7,333 bases of DNA, taken from assembly GCA_046597185.1 (NCBI GenBank), contig JBKJLF010000790.1, positions 1-7,333 on the forward strand, given 5' to 3'. Below the pieces are notes generated by a model. That model did not search any database, was not told where the DNA came from, and saw only the letters and a program-made list of their open reading frames with translations. The DNA is from CAMBDR01 sp046597185. Lineage in GTDB: Bacteria > Pseudomonadota > Gammaproteobacteria > Burkholderiales > Burkholderiaceae_D. Both the position numbers and the translations under genes were made by a program. Positions within the stretch are counted from its first letter, which is position 1. Each line of letters starts with the position of its first letter. Positions 1-5,799 of the stretch are shown piece after piece.

Positions 1-292
1 CAGGAAAATCGTCGCGCACATACAGGTGGGCTTCTCGCATTTGAATTTCTGGATGAATGGCAACCTGATGGGAGCGGACCATCTGTTGTATTCCCATTAC
101 CAAACTAAGGGTTGACAAGACCAAAACCATTGCCATCAGTTGCATCATTTTCCTGGCTTCTTCATTATTCTTGTAAACGTAAGCGTAGCCCTTATACTTC
201 AGTATCATCAGGCGTATCCGTAAATCGGTTAATAGAATGTGGCGAATTACGAAAAGTCGAATTTGCGCTTTTAAAAGAGTTAGCCAGTCCAT
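1..292 (-). CDS. Partial unrecognised single-pass membrane protein (N-terminal 97 residues, runs off left edge)
   Basis: An open frame reads leftwards from an ATG at 292 to the window edge without a stop, giving 97 residues. I do not recognise the family. Residues 1-48 are basic and contain short hydrophobic stretches. Residues 50-70 (MMQLMAMVLVLSTLSLVMG and onward) form a convincing transmembrane segment. Residues 71-97 are polar, so a periplasmic C-terminal domain anchored by one helix is the simplest topology. The start is uncertain. The ATG at 292 has no clear ribosome binding site. The ATG pair at 148/145 has AGGA 2 and 5 nt upstream and would place the transmembrane helix at the very N-terminus. 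An internal ATG at 208 is also possible. It is co-directional with, and just past, the tRNA-His terminator. Codons in the first 50 residues are richer in CTA, TTA and ATA than in fumA or murI, which slightly favours the shorter start. The reading frame itself is moderately supported; its function is unknown. Confidence 0.45.
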   Translation of the reverse strand, partial: MDWLTLLKAQIRLFVIRHILLTDLRIRLMILKYKGYAYVYKNNEEARKMMQLMAMVLVLSTLSLVMGIQQMVRSHQVAIHPEIQMREAHLYVRDDFP

Positions 293-344
293 GATTGATG
301 TTTGTGCGTTGGGGCGCGAACGACCCGGTAATGTTCAAGCAAGC

Positions 345-373
345 AAAAAAGCCACCCGAATGGATGGCTTTTT
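345..373 (-). terminator. Rho-independent terminator downstream of tRNA-His (and probably fumA-murI)
   Basis: Read on the minus strand, GCCATCC (368-362) pairs with GGGTGGC (357-351) around a 4-nt ATTC loop, with one G-U wobble, and is followed by six T (350-345). On the plus strand the same hairpin has a C-A mismatch and is followed by TTTTTA, so it may work weakly in that direction too. It lies about 95 nt past the 3' end of tRNA-His. Since no terminator is visible between murI and tRNA-His, it may also end fumA-murI read-through transcripts. Confidence 0.75.
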
Positions 374-420
374 ACTTTACCCCTTTGGAAACTTCCACAT
401 GTCGTTGGAAATTTCGCGTC

Positions 421-457
421 ATGAAATCAAATTCTACGGCTAACTACTTGATTTCAT
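421..457. repeat. Perfect 10-bp inverted repeat just downstream of tRNA-His
   Basis: ATGAAATCAA (421-430) is the exact reverse complement of TTGATTTCAT (448-457), with a 17-nt spacer. In the tRNA-His transcript this hairpin begins about 10 nt after the encoded CCA. It has no following T-run, so it is not a classical terminator. It may mark the trailer for 3' processing, or be chance in AT-rich DNA. Apart from this and the terminator, I see nothing in 293-466. Confidence 0.55.
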
Positions 458-466
458 TAATAATTT

Positions 467-543
467 TGGGGTGATCGATGGGGCTCGAACCCACGACAAC
501 AGGAATCACAATCCTGGACTCTACCAACTGAGCTACGACCACC
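467..543 (-). tRNA. tRNA-His, anticodon GTG
   Basis: The reverse complement folds as a 77-nt class I tRNA. The acceptor stem GTGGTCG pairs with CGATCAC with one G-U pair. The D arm contains AGCTCAGTTGGTAGAG, the anticodon stem/loop CAGGATTGTGATTCCTG carries GTG at 509-507, and the T arm contains GGGTTCGAGCCCC. It has the histidine-specific extra G-1 (543) opposite C73, and CCA is encoded (469-467). It closely resembles E. coli tRNA-His. It has its own promoter at 598-626. Confidence 0.97.
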
Positions 544-597
544 ACTGAACTTTTTCACCCTAACGGCCAAGCGTCTTGATGACCAAGTAAGCTAGCT

Positions 598-626
598 ATT
601 ATAAGAACTTTTGAACTTGTTTGCAA
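598..626 (-). promoter_or_regulatory. Sigma-70 promoter of tRNA-His
   Basis: On the minus strand a TTGCAA -35 (626-621) and a perfect TATAAT -10 (603-598) are separated by exactly 17 nt. Transcription should begin near 591, leaving a leader of roughly 47 nt before the mature tRNA 5' end at 543. The promoter lies inside the gap between the murI stop and the tRNA, so the tRNA does not depend on read-through from murI. Confidence 0.8.
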
Positions 627-665
627 CCTGATTCAAGAATTTCACTTCAGTTTTACGTATTTTAT

Positions 666-1520
666 TTAAAACTGGCTCGCTACTTCCACAATTGGCGGGT
701 TTAAATTCAGTAAATGGGCAAACGCATACGCCAACGCGCCGGCTTTGCCACTGGTAAAGCCTGTCAGGCGCGCGCTATCGCCAGCCTCAGCTTGCGCTGC
801 TGTGGCATTCCCGTCAGCACTGAGCAAACGCTGCAATTGGCGTGCCACTGCCGCACCGGTGTCGATCAGCGTCACCGCCTTGTTACCCTGTGCCGCAATG
901 ATGTGTTCAATTTGATCGCGCACAAACGGGTAATGGGTGCAACCCAACACCAGGGTATCAGCCCCTTGCGCCAGCAAAGGCGGGATATAGCGCTGCAATA
1001 ATTCCCGCGTGGCCGGGGTGTCTAGCTCCCCTTGCTCAATTTGCTGAACCAGCCCGGTGCATGGTTGAAGCAAAAAGCGCACTTGCGTTTCCTGGCTGAT
1101 TTGCTGCTGCAAGAGCTTGAATTTTTCCCCTTGCAAGGTGTTATTGGTCGCCAATACCCCGACGATGCGGCTTTGGCTCACGGCTGCTGCTGGTTTTAAA
1201 CCCGGCTCCACCCCCACCAGCGCCAGCTTGGGGTAGCGCGCACGCAATACGCTAATGGCCGCTACCGTGGCCGTGTTGCACGCCACCACCAGCGCGCGTG
1301 CGCCGCGTGCGAGCAAAAATTCGGCGATATGCTCGGTCCGCGCCACAATCTCTGATTCCGGCTTTTCCCCATAGGGCGCAAAGCCGGAATCGGCGAAATA
1401 CAATAAATCCTGCTGCGGCAGCAAGGCCTGAATATGACGCAGGACCGATAAGCCACCAACCCCCGAATCAAATACCCCGACCGGTGCGCTACTGCCTTCG
1501 GTGTGTATGGATGAACTCAC
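666..1520 (-). CDS. murI: Glutamate racemase
   Basis: Cytoplasmic, cofactor-independent racemase converting L-glutamate to D-glutamate for the peptidoglycan stem peptide (added by MurD). The 284-residue product has the usual family length and both halves of the Asp/Glu racemase fold. GVFDSGVGGLSVL at 15-27 carries the N-terminal Asp-Ser pair. The two catalytic cysteines are Cys81 in ACNTATVAA and Cys194 in LGCTHYPF, with His196 beside the second. The conserved patch ADSGFAPYGEK is at 43-53 and GVEP at 103-106. The start is GTG at 1520, with GAGG 4 nt upstream. The first 12 residues are non-conserved, and no later start would keep the FDSG motif better placed. It begins 16 nt after the fumA stop on the same strand and has no promoter of its own that I can see, so translation from a fumA-murI message is likely. 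The function is secure from the motifs. Confidence 0.97.
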   Translation of the reverse strand: MSSSIHTEGSSAPVGVFDSGVGGLSVLRHIQALLPQQDLLYFADSGFAPYGEKPESEIVARTEHIAEFLLARGARALVVACNTATVAAISVLRARYPKLALVGVEPGLKPAAAVSQSRIVGVLATNNTLQGEKFKLLQQQISQETQVRFLLQPCTGLVQQIEQGELDTPATRELLQRYIPPLLAQGADTLVLGCTHYPFVRDQIEHIIAAQGNKAVTLIDTGAAVARQLQRLLSADGNATAAQAEAGDSARLTGFTSGKAGALAYAFAHLLNLNPPIVEVASQF

Positions 1521-1536
1521 TGTGCCTCGCTAGCCG

Positions 1537-3102
1537 TTACTTTGCAACCACAGGAATTTGAATCGCGGACGAACCAGCCGAATTGGCCGAATTGGCCGAA
1601 TTGGCTATCCGCGCTTCCCATTCTTTTGGCCCGGTAATATGCACCGACGTACCTGTCGAATCCACCGCCACCGTCACCGGCATGTCTTGCACGTCAAATT
1701 CATAAATCGCTTCCATGCCCAAATCGGCAAAGCCCAGCACCTTGGCCGATTTAATCGCCTTCGATACCAAATAGGCCGCGCCGCCCACCGCCATTAAATA
1801 GGCTGACTGGTGTTGTTTGATCGACTCAATCGCCACCGGTCCGCGTTCGGCCTTGCCTATCATTGCGATCAGGCCGGTTTTTGCCAGCATCATGTCGGTA
1901 AATTTATCCATGCGCGTGGCAGTGGTGGGGCCTGCCGGGCCGACCGCTTCGTCCCGCACCGGATCGACCGGGCCAACATAGTAAATCACGCGATTGGTAA
2001 AATCCACGGGCAAGCTTTCACCCTTGGCCAGCATGTCGGCAATGCGCTTGTGCGCGGCATCGCGCCCGGTCAGCATTTTGCCATTGAGCAGCAAGGTTTG
2101 GCCCGGCTTCCATGCGGCGACTTGTTCCCGCGTGAGGGTGTTTAAGTCTACCCGTTGCGAGCGCTCGGTGTCGGGCGTCCAATGCACATCCGGCCAGGTA
2201 GACAGCGCAGGCGGGTCGATATAGGCCGGCCCGGAACCATCGAGTACAAAGTGCGCATGGCGGGTTGCGGCGCAGTTGGGAATCATCGCCACTGGTTTGG
2301 AGGCGGCATGGGTCGGGTACATGTTGATTTTGACATCCAACACCGTGCTCAAACCGCCCAAACCTTGCGCACCAATGCCCAGCGCGTTGATTTTGTCGCA
2401 TAACTCGATGCGCAATTCCTCCAGCTTGCTTTGTGGGCCACGGGCTTTGAGTTCATACATGTCGATATCGTCCATCAGCGACTCTTTCGCCATCAACATC
2501 GCTTTTTCTGCCGTGCCGCCAATGCCTATGCCCAGCATGCCCGGCGGACACCAGCCCGCACCCATCAGCGGTACGGTTTTCAAGACCCAATCGATCAGGG
2601 AATCGGATGGATTCAGCATTACAAACTTGGTTTTGTTTTCCGAGCCACCACCCTTGGCCGCCACTTTTACATCAATCGTATTGCCGGGCACCAGTTCCAT
2701 ATGCACCACGGCAGGGGTGTTGTCCTGGGTGTTTTTGCGCTCAAACTGCGGGTCAGCCACAATCGAGGCGCGCAATTTATTGTCGGCAAAATTGTAAGCC
2801 TGCCTTACGCCCTGATTTACCGCATCCACCAGCGAGCCAGTAAAACCCTCCAACTTGACGCCCATGCCCACCTTCAAAAACACATTCACGATGCCAGTAT
2901 CCTGACAAATCGGACGTTTGCCTTCGGCGCACATGCGTGAATTGGTCAAAATTTGCGCAATCGCATCTTTGGCGGCCGGGCTTTGCTCGGCTTCATAGGC
3001 CCGCGCGAGATGAGCAATGTAATCGGCAGGGTGATAATAGCTGATGTATTGCAGGCTGGCTGCGACCGATTCGATCAGGTCGGCTTGCGTAATGATGGTC
3101 AT
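1537..3102 (-). CDS. fumA: Fumarate hydratase, class I ([4Fe-4S], FumA/FumB type)
   Basis: TCA-cycle enzyme interconverting fumarate and (S)-malate in the cytoplasm. It uses an oxygen-sensitive [4Fe-4S] cluster and is unrelated to class II FumC. The 521 residues contain both domains in one chain: the alpha-type domain (about 12-285) and the beta-type Fumerase_C domain (about 290-495). Likely cluster ligands are Cys66 (RPICQDTG), Cys185 (GAGWCPPG) and Cys277 (IPNCAATRH). Other conserved patches are VAAKGGGSENK (147-157), GPAGPTTATRMD (388-399) and DSTGTSVHITGP (481-492). The family-like sequence ends near residue 498. The last part is a low-complexity tail made by a 9-bp DNA repeat (three Ala-Asn-Ser units) before a short final segment. 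The ribosome binding site is weak: GGAAAG lies more than 10 nt upstream of the ATG. murI follows after 16 nt; acs is divergent across 383 bp. An oxygen-resistant FumC may exist elsewhere, but nothing here shows it. Confidence 0.97.
   Translation of the reverse strand: MTIITQADLIESVAASLQYISYYHPADYIAHLARAYEAEQSPAAKDAIAQILTNSRMCAEGKRPICQDTGIVNVFLKVGMGVKLEGFTGSLVDAVNQGVRQAYNFADNKLRASIVADPQFERKNTQDNTPAVVHMELVPGNTIDVKVAAKGGGSENKTKFVMLNPSDSLIDWVLKTVPLMGAGWCPPGMLGIGIGGTAEKAMLMAKESLMDDIDMYELKARGPQSKLEELRIELCDKINALGIGAQGLGGLSTVLDVKINMYPTHAASKPVAMIPNCAATRHAHFVLDGSGPAYIDPPALSTWPDVHWTPDTERSQRVDLNTLTREQVAAWKPGQTLLLNGKMLTGRDAAHKRIADMLAKGESLPVDFTNRVIYYVGPVDPVRDEAVGPAGPTTATRMDKFTDMMLAKTGLIAMIGKAERGPVAIESIKQHQSAYLMAVGGAAYLVSKAIKSAKVLGFADLGMEAIYEFDVQDMPVTVAVDSTGTSVHITGPKEWEARIANSANSANSAGSSAIQIPVVAK
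1578..1604. repeat. Three tandem 9-bp units in the fumA C-terminus
   Basis: The plus strand reads CCGAATTGG three times without error (1578-1586, 1587-1595, 1596-1604). On the coding strand this gives Ala-Asn-Ser repeated near fumA residues 500-509. The unit is a multiple of three, so copy-number change by replication slippage would lengthen or shorten the protein tail without breaking the frame. It lies past the conserved fumarase domain. Confidence 0.9.
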
Positions 3103-3136
3103 AATGAGGGCTTTCCGTAAGTCTGGTTGGGTGAGG

Positions 3137-3214
3137 TTACAATACCACTTCGGCGAATGGCTTGACAGGGCGCGCGGCGAGTGCCTCGCTTTGGGATAGC
3201 GTAATCGTGCTCAT
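3137..3214 (-). CDS. Candidate 25-codon leader ORF upstream of fumA
   Basis: An ATG at 3214 opens a 25-residue frame (begins MSTITLSQSEALAA, ends PFAEVVL) that stops 34 nt before the fumA ATG on the same strand. An in-frame ATG at 3223 would add three residues. Codon choice resembles the neighbouring genes, but no ribosome binding site is obvious before either start, and a frame this short can be chance. Its first 16 bases match the fumA start region at 13 positions (ATG-A-[GC]-CA then ATTACGC), so it may be a decayed duplicate start or a translated leader. I do not assign a function. Confidence 0.22.
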   Translation of the reverse strand: MSTITLSQSEALAARPVKPFAEVVL

Positions 3215-3412
3215 GGCTTGCATTTTTAATGAAATAAAACAGTTTTTCTATTTTACACGGAGTTCTGCCCGGGCGCGGCCACGCAAAAAAACAATGGATT
3301 TATCAAAAAGTGACGGTTTTCCCGCAAAACAAAGGCCATCTATGATAAATTGCAACAGAATCACGCGCAATTGAATTGATAAAACCCGACTTGTGCTTGA
3401 ATTTTGCGTCTC

Positions 3413-3443
3413 GTGGTAATACCACTTGCAAACCACTCTGGTG
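3413..3443. promoter_or_regulatory. Candidate operator cluster of GTGGT/ACCAC half-sites upstream of acs
   Basis: GTGGT-AAT-ACCAC (3413-3425) is a perfect inverted repeat. Its core TGGTAATACCA fits the published FadR-subfamily GntR operator pattern t.GTa.tAC.a at every fixed position. Seven bases later comes ACCA-CTC-TGGT (3432-3442), the same half-sites in the opposite order. The two ACCAC copies start 11 nt apart, one helical turn, so a protein could bind both on one face. The cluster is 43-73 nt before the acs start, suitable for regulating acs. Which regulator binds is not shown by the sequence. Confidence 0.42.
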
Positions 3444-3473
3444 AAAAAGATCGCGATGACCTGAAAATTTGAT

Positions 3474-3488
3474 GGAGAACATGGAATG
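3474..3488 (+). promoter_or_regulatory. acs ribosome binding site with an overlapping Met-Glu-stop mini-ORF
   Basis: GGAG (3474-3477) is 8 nt before the acs ATG at 3486. Between them an ATG at 3481 opens ATG-GAA-TGA, whose stop overlaps the acs start as AATGA. The GGAG is only 3 nt from this upstream ATG, so acs initiation at 3486 is favoured. The upstream ATG cannot be the acs start because it stops after two codons. Confidence 0.65.
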
Positions 3489-5492
3489 ACCGAACAACAT
3501 ACAGCAACACCCGAGGTAGCTCAGGAGCCTAAACAAGAATCACGTGTATTTAATCCACCTGCTACATTTTCGGAGCACGCAGCCATCAAGGATATGGCCG
3601 CCTACCACGCGCTTTGTGCGGAAGCGGAACAGGATTACCAGGGTTTTTGGTCGCGCCTGGCCAATGAAAACCTGGAATGGCATGAACCGTTTACCAAAGT
3701 ATTGAATGAATCCAACGCGCCATTTTATCGCTGGTTTGAAGATGGCAAACTCAATGCCTCGTATAACTGTCTGGATCGCCATCTGCATAACGGCAATGCC
3801 GATAAAATCGCCCTGATTTTTGAAGCCGATGATGGCGACACGCAAGAAGTGACGTATCGTGAATTGCATCAAAAAGTATGTCGTTTTGCCAATGGTCTGA
3901 AGCAATTGGGCATCAAGAAGGGGGATCGTGTCATTATCTATATGCCGATGTCGATCCAGGGCGTGGCTGCGATGCAGGCTTGCGCGCGCATTGGTGCCAC
4001 CTATTCGGTGGTGTTCGGTGGCTTTTCGGCCAAATCTTTACAGGAGCGGATTATTGACGCCGGTGCGGTGGCGGTGATTACCGCTGACGGTCAATTGCGC
4101 GGCGGCAAGCAATTACCCTTGAAGTCGATTGTGGATGAGGCCCTGGAGTTGGGCGGGTGTGAATCGATTCGCCATGTGGTGGTGTATCAGCGTACCCGTG
4201 GCATGGTGTTGTGGGATGATCAGCGTGATGTATGGTGGCACAATGTATTGAGCCATCAGCCGGATGAATGCGAGCCGGAATGGGTCGATGCCGAGCACCC
4301 TTTGTTTATTCTCTACACTTCCGGTTCAACCGGTACGCCCAAGGGGGTGCAACATTCAACCGGTGGCTATTTGCTGTGGGCCATGTTGACCATGAAGTGG
4401 ACCTTTGACATCAAACAGAGCGATGTGTTCTGGTGTACCGCCGATATTGGCTGGGTCACAGGCCATACCTATGTTTGTTACGGCCCACTGGCGGTGGGTG
4501 CGACCGAGGTGGTGTTTGAAGGCATACCCAGCTACCCCAATGCCGGACGTTTTTGGGATACCATCCATAAGCACAAGGTCAGCATCTTTTATACCGCCCC
4601 CACAGCGATTCGTTCATTGATCAAAGCCTCGGATTTGGACCCCAAAGCCCACCCGAATCAATATGATTTGAGCAGCTTGCGCCTGTTGGGCTCGGTGGGC
4701 GAGCCGATCAATCCGGAAGCGTGGATGTGGTATTACCGCAATGTAGGCGCTGAGCGTTGCCCGATTGTGGATACCTTCTGGCAAACTGAAACGGGCGGCC
4801 ACATGATTACGCCCTTGCCAGGTGCCACGCCGATGGTGCCGGGTTCGTGTACCTTGCCCTTGCCGGGGATTGCTGCAGCGATTGTGGATGAGGCAGGTAA
4901 AGAATTGTCGAACGGGCAGGGCGGTTTGCTGGTGATTAAACGGCCTTGGCCTGCCATGATCCGCACCATCTGGAATAATCCCGAACGCTTTAAGAGCAGT
5001 TATTTCCCGGCAGAATTGGGTGGGAATCTGTATTTGGCGGGTGACGGCTCAATTCGCAATAAAGATACAGGTTATTTTACAATTACGGGGCGCATTGACG
5101 ATGTGCTAAATGTTTCCGGTCACCGCATGGGGACGATGGAAATTGAATCTGCCCTGGTCGCCAACCCGCTGGTGGCGGAAGCGGCGGTGGTAGGTAAGCC
5201 TGATGAGGTGACAGGTGAATCGATTTGTGCCTTTGTGGTGTTGCGTGGCGCGCGCCCGACGGGTGAGGACGCCAAGAAATTGGCGTTGGAATTGCGCAAC
5301 TGGGTGGCCAAAGAAATTGGCCCCATCGCCAAACCCAAAGAAATTCGCTTTGGTGATAACCTGCCCAAAACCCGTTCCGGCAAGATTATGCGCCGCCTGT
5401 TACGGGTCTTGGCCAAGGGGGAAGAGATCACGCAAGACATTTCCACCCTCGAAAACCCGGCTATTTTGGAGCAATTGAAACAAACCGTGTAA
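3486..5492 (+). CDS. acs: Acetyl-CoA synthetase (AMP-forming)
   Basis: Cytoplasmic ANL-superfamily ligase making acetyl-CoA from acetate, ATP and CoA through acetyl-AMP; the high-affinity route for acetate use. The product has 668 residues, slightly above the usual 650 because of a non-conserved N-terminus of about 20 residues. The ATP-binding P-loop YTSGSTGTPKG is at 277-287. The GEPINPEAWMWYY segment (405-417) carries the Trp that, in Acs enzymes, limits the acyl pocket to acetate. DTFWQTETGG (429-438) contacts AMP. The C-terminal domain begins around GRIDDVLNVSGHR (535-547). Lys633 in PKTRSGKIMRR is the adenylation lysine that protein acetyltransferases acetylate to switch Acs off. Propionyl-CoA synthetase (PrpE) is the main alternative; the length, the PINPEAW segment and the C-terminal sequence favour Acs. 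A possible operator cluster lies upstream. No terminator separates it from tRNA-Ser, whose promoter starts about 26 nt after the stop, so both may end at the terminator at 5697-5730. Confidence 0.96.
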   Translation: MTEQHTATPEVAQEPKQESRVFNPPATFSEHAAIKDMAAYHALCAEAEQDYQGFWSRLANENLEWHEPFTKVLNESNAPFYRWFEDGKLNASYNCLDRHLHNGNADKIALIFEADDGDTQEVTYRELHQKVCRFANGLKQLGIKKGDRVIIYMPMSIQGVAAMQACARIGATYSVVFGGFSAKSLQERIIDAGAVAVITADGQLRGGKQLPLKSIVDEALELGGCESIRHVVVYQRTRGMVLWDDQRDVWWHNVLSHQPDECEPEWVDAEHPLFILYTSGSTGTPKGVQHSTGGYLLWAMLTMKWTFDIKQSDVFWCTADIGWVTGHTYVCYGPLAVGATEVVFEGIPSYPNAGRFWDTIHKHKVSIFYTAPTAIRSLIKASDLDPKAHPNQYDLSSLRLLGSVGEPINPEAWMWYYRNVGAERCPIVDTFWQTETGGHMITPLPGATPMVPGSCTLPLPGIAAAIVDEAGKELSNGQGGLLVIKRPWPAMIRTIWNNPERFKSSYFPAELGGNLYLAGDGSIRNKDTGYFTITGRIDDVLNVSGHRMGTMEIESALVANPLVAEAAVVGKPDEVTGESICAFVVLRGARPTGEDAKKLALELRNWVAKEIGPIAKPKEIRFGDNLPKTRSGKIMRRLLRVLAKGEEITQDISTLENPAILEQLKQTV

Positions 5493-5518
5493 ATTATGCT
5501 GGCGTAATTGCGAAAGCT

Positions 5519-5527
5519 TGCTATAAT
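5519..5527 (+). promoter_or_regulatory. Extended -10 promoter of tRNA-Ser
   Basis: TGC followed by a perfect TATAAT (5522-5527) forms an extended -10 element. I see no good -35 at 16-18 nt, which extended -10 promoters can do without. Transcription should start near 5534, about 29 nt before the tRNA. The GC-containing stretch after the -10 (AGCGGA) resembles discriminators of stringently controlled stable-RNA promoters. Confidence 0.72.
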
Positions 5528-5562
5528 AGCGGACTTCGTGAAGCTGCAATCTCGCGAAAGCA

Positions 5563-5653
5563 GGAGAGATGGATGAGTGGTTGAAGTCGCACGCCTGGAA
5601 AGCGTGTATAGGTTCATAGCCTATCCGGGGTTCGAATCCCCGTCTCTCCGCCA
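5563..5653 (+). tRNA. tRNA-Ser, anticodon GGA
   Basis: A 91-nt class II tRNA. The acceptor stem GGAGAGA pairs perfectly with TCTCTCC, followed by discriminator G and encoded CCA (5651-5653). The anticodon loop CTGGAAA carries GGA at 5597-5599, reading UCC and UCU serine codons. The long variable arm (TATAGGTTCATAGCCTAT region) is diagnostic of serine among the class II tRNAs with this anticodon. The T arm contains GGGGTTCGAATCCCC. Confidence 0.97.
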
Positions 5654-5696
5654 GAATTGGTTTATAAAGTTTGCATAACCCGCAATAACGACAAAG

Positions 5697-5730
5697 CCCG
5701 CATCACTCAAATCGAGAATGCGGGTTTTTT
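5697..5730 (+). terminator. Rho-independent terminator after tRNA-Ser
   Basis: CCCGCAT (5697-5703) pairs perfectly with ATGCGGG (5718-5724) and is followed by six T (5725-5730). An inner CTC/GAG stem (5706-5708 with 5714-5716) extends the hairpin above a small internal loop. It ends the tRNA-Ser transcript and probably acs read-through, and insulates the next gene. Confidence 0.9.
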
Positions 5731-5753
5731 GTGGGTACCGTGTTTGCGCCTTG

Positions 5754-5762
5754 TGCGATAAT
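5754..5762 (+). promoter_or_regulatory. Extended -10 promoter of the solute-binding/TIGR03790 unit
   Basis: TGC plus GATAAT (5757-5762; 5 of 6 to consensus) gives an extended -10. Transcription would begin near 5769, about 31 nt before the GTG start at 5800. Two farther upstream in-frame starts (GTG 5731, ATG 5761) would lie before or inside this element and so off the transcript, which supports the 5800 start. Confidence 0.55.
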
Positions 5763-5788
5763 GGCAAAGTCAATACTTAAACCTTCAT

Positions 5789-5792
5789 GGAG
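5789..5792 (+). promoter_or_regulatory. Ribosome binding site fixing the GTG start at 5800
   Basis: GGAG ends 7 nt before the GTG at 5800, an optimal spacing. Neither ATG 5761 nor GTG 5731 has a comparable site. This is one of three agreeing lines for the start; the others are the promoter position and the signal-peptide length. Confidence 0.7.
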
Positions 5793-5799
5793 CCAGATT

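Larger units (their letters stand above)
3103..3485. other. Divergent fumA/acs intergenic region
   Basis: This 383-bp stretch has no long gene and must hold control signals for both flanking operons. Seen in it: a short minus-strand ORF (3137-3214); an AT-rich block (3221-3260); a GC island with a GCCCGGGC palindrome (3267-3274) followed by seven A; and a GTGGT/ACCAC cluster near acs (3413-3443). A weak fumA-directed promoter candidate is TTGCGC (3370-3365), 17 nt, TATCAT (3347-3342) on the minus strand. Its -10 matches consensus at 5 of 6 positions and its -35 at only 3 of 6. I could not identify a convincing acs promoter by eye. Confidence 0.6.

Noticed and set aside
1..108. Plus-strand frame of 35 codons entering from the left edge and stopping at 108
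   Set aside because: It is short, has no recognisable domain, and conflicts with a longer minus-strand frame that contains a coherent transmembrane segment. It cannot be excluded without sequence to the left.
112..443. Two plus-strand frames of 60 and 68 codons (112-294 and 237-443)
   Set aside because: They overlap each other, lack convincing ribosome binding sites and protein features, and one runs through the 345-373 terminator hairpin.
467..543. tRNA-His or tRNA-Ser (5563-5653) as an integration site of a genomic island
   Set aside because: No integrase gene, no repeated tRNA 3' end fragment and no mobile genes are present in the window.
3267..3291. GC-rich palindrome followed by seven A as a terminator
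   Set aside because: On the plus strand the run after the GC block is A, and on the minus strand the T-run comes before the GC block, so neither orientation gives stem-then-T-run.
3371..3384. FNR/ANR box (TTGAT...ATCAA) upstream of acs
   Set aside because: TTGAATTGATAAAA contains one half-site-like TTGAT but no matching ATCAA at the required 4-nt spacing.
3414..3430. Sigma-54 (-24/-12) promoter resembling TGG...TTGCA upstream of acs
   Set aside because: The GG and GC dinucleotides are separated by 11 nt rather than the required 10, and the bases after TGG do not fit the -24 consensus; the palindromic operator reading explains the bases better.
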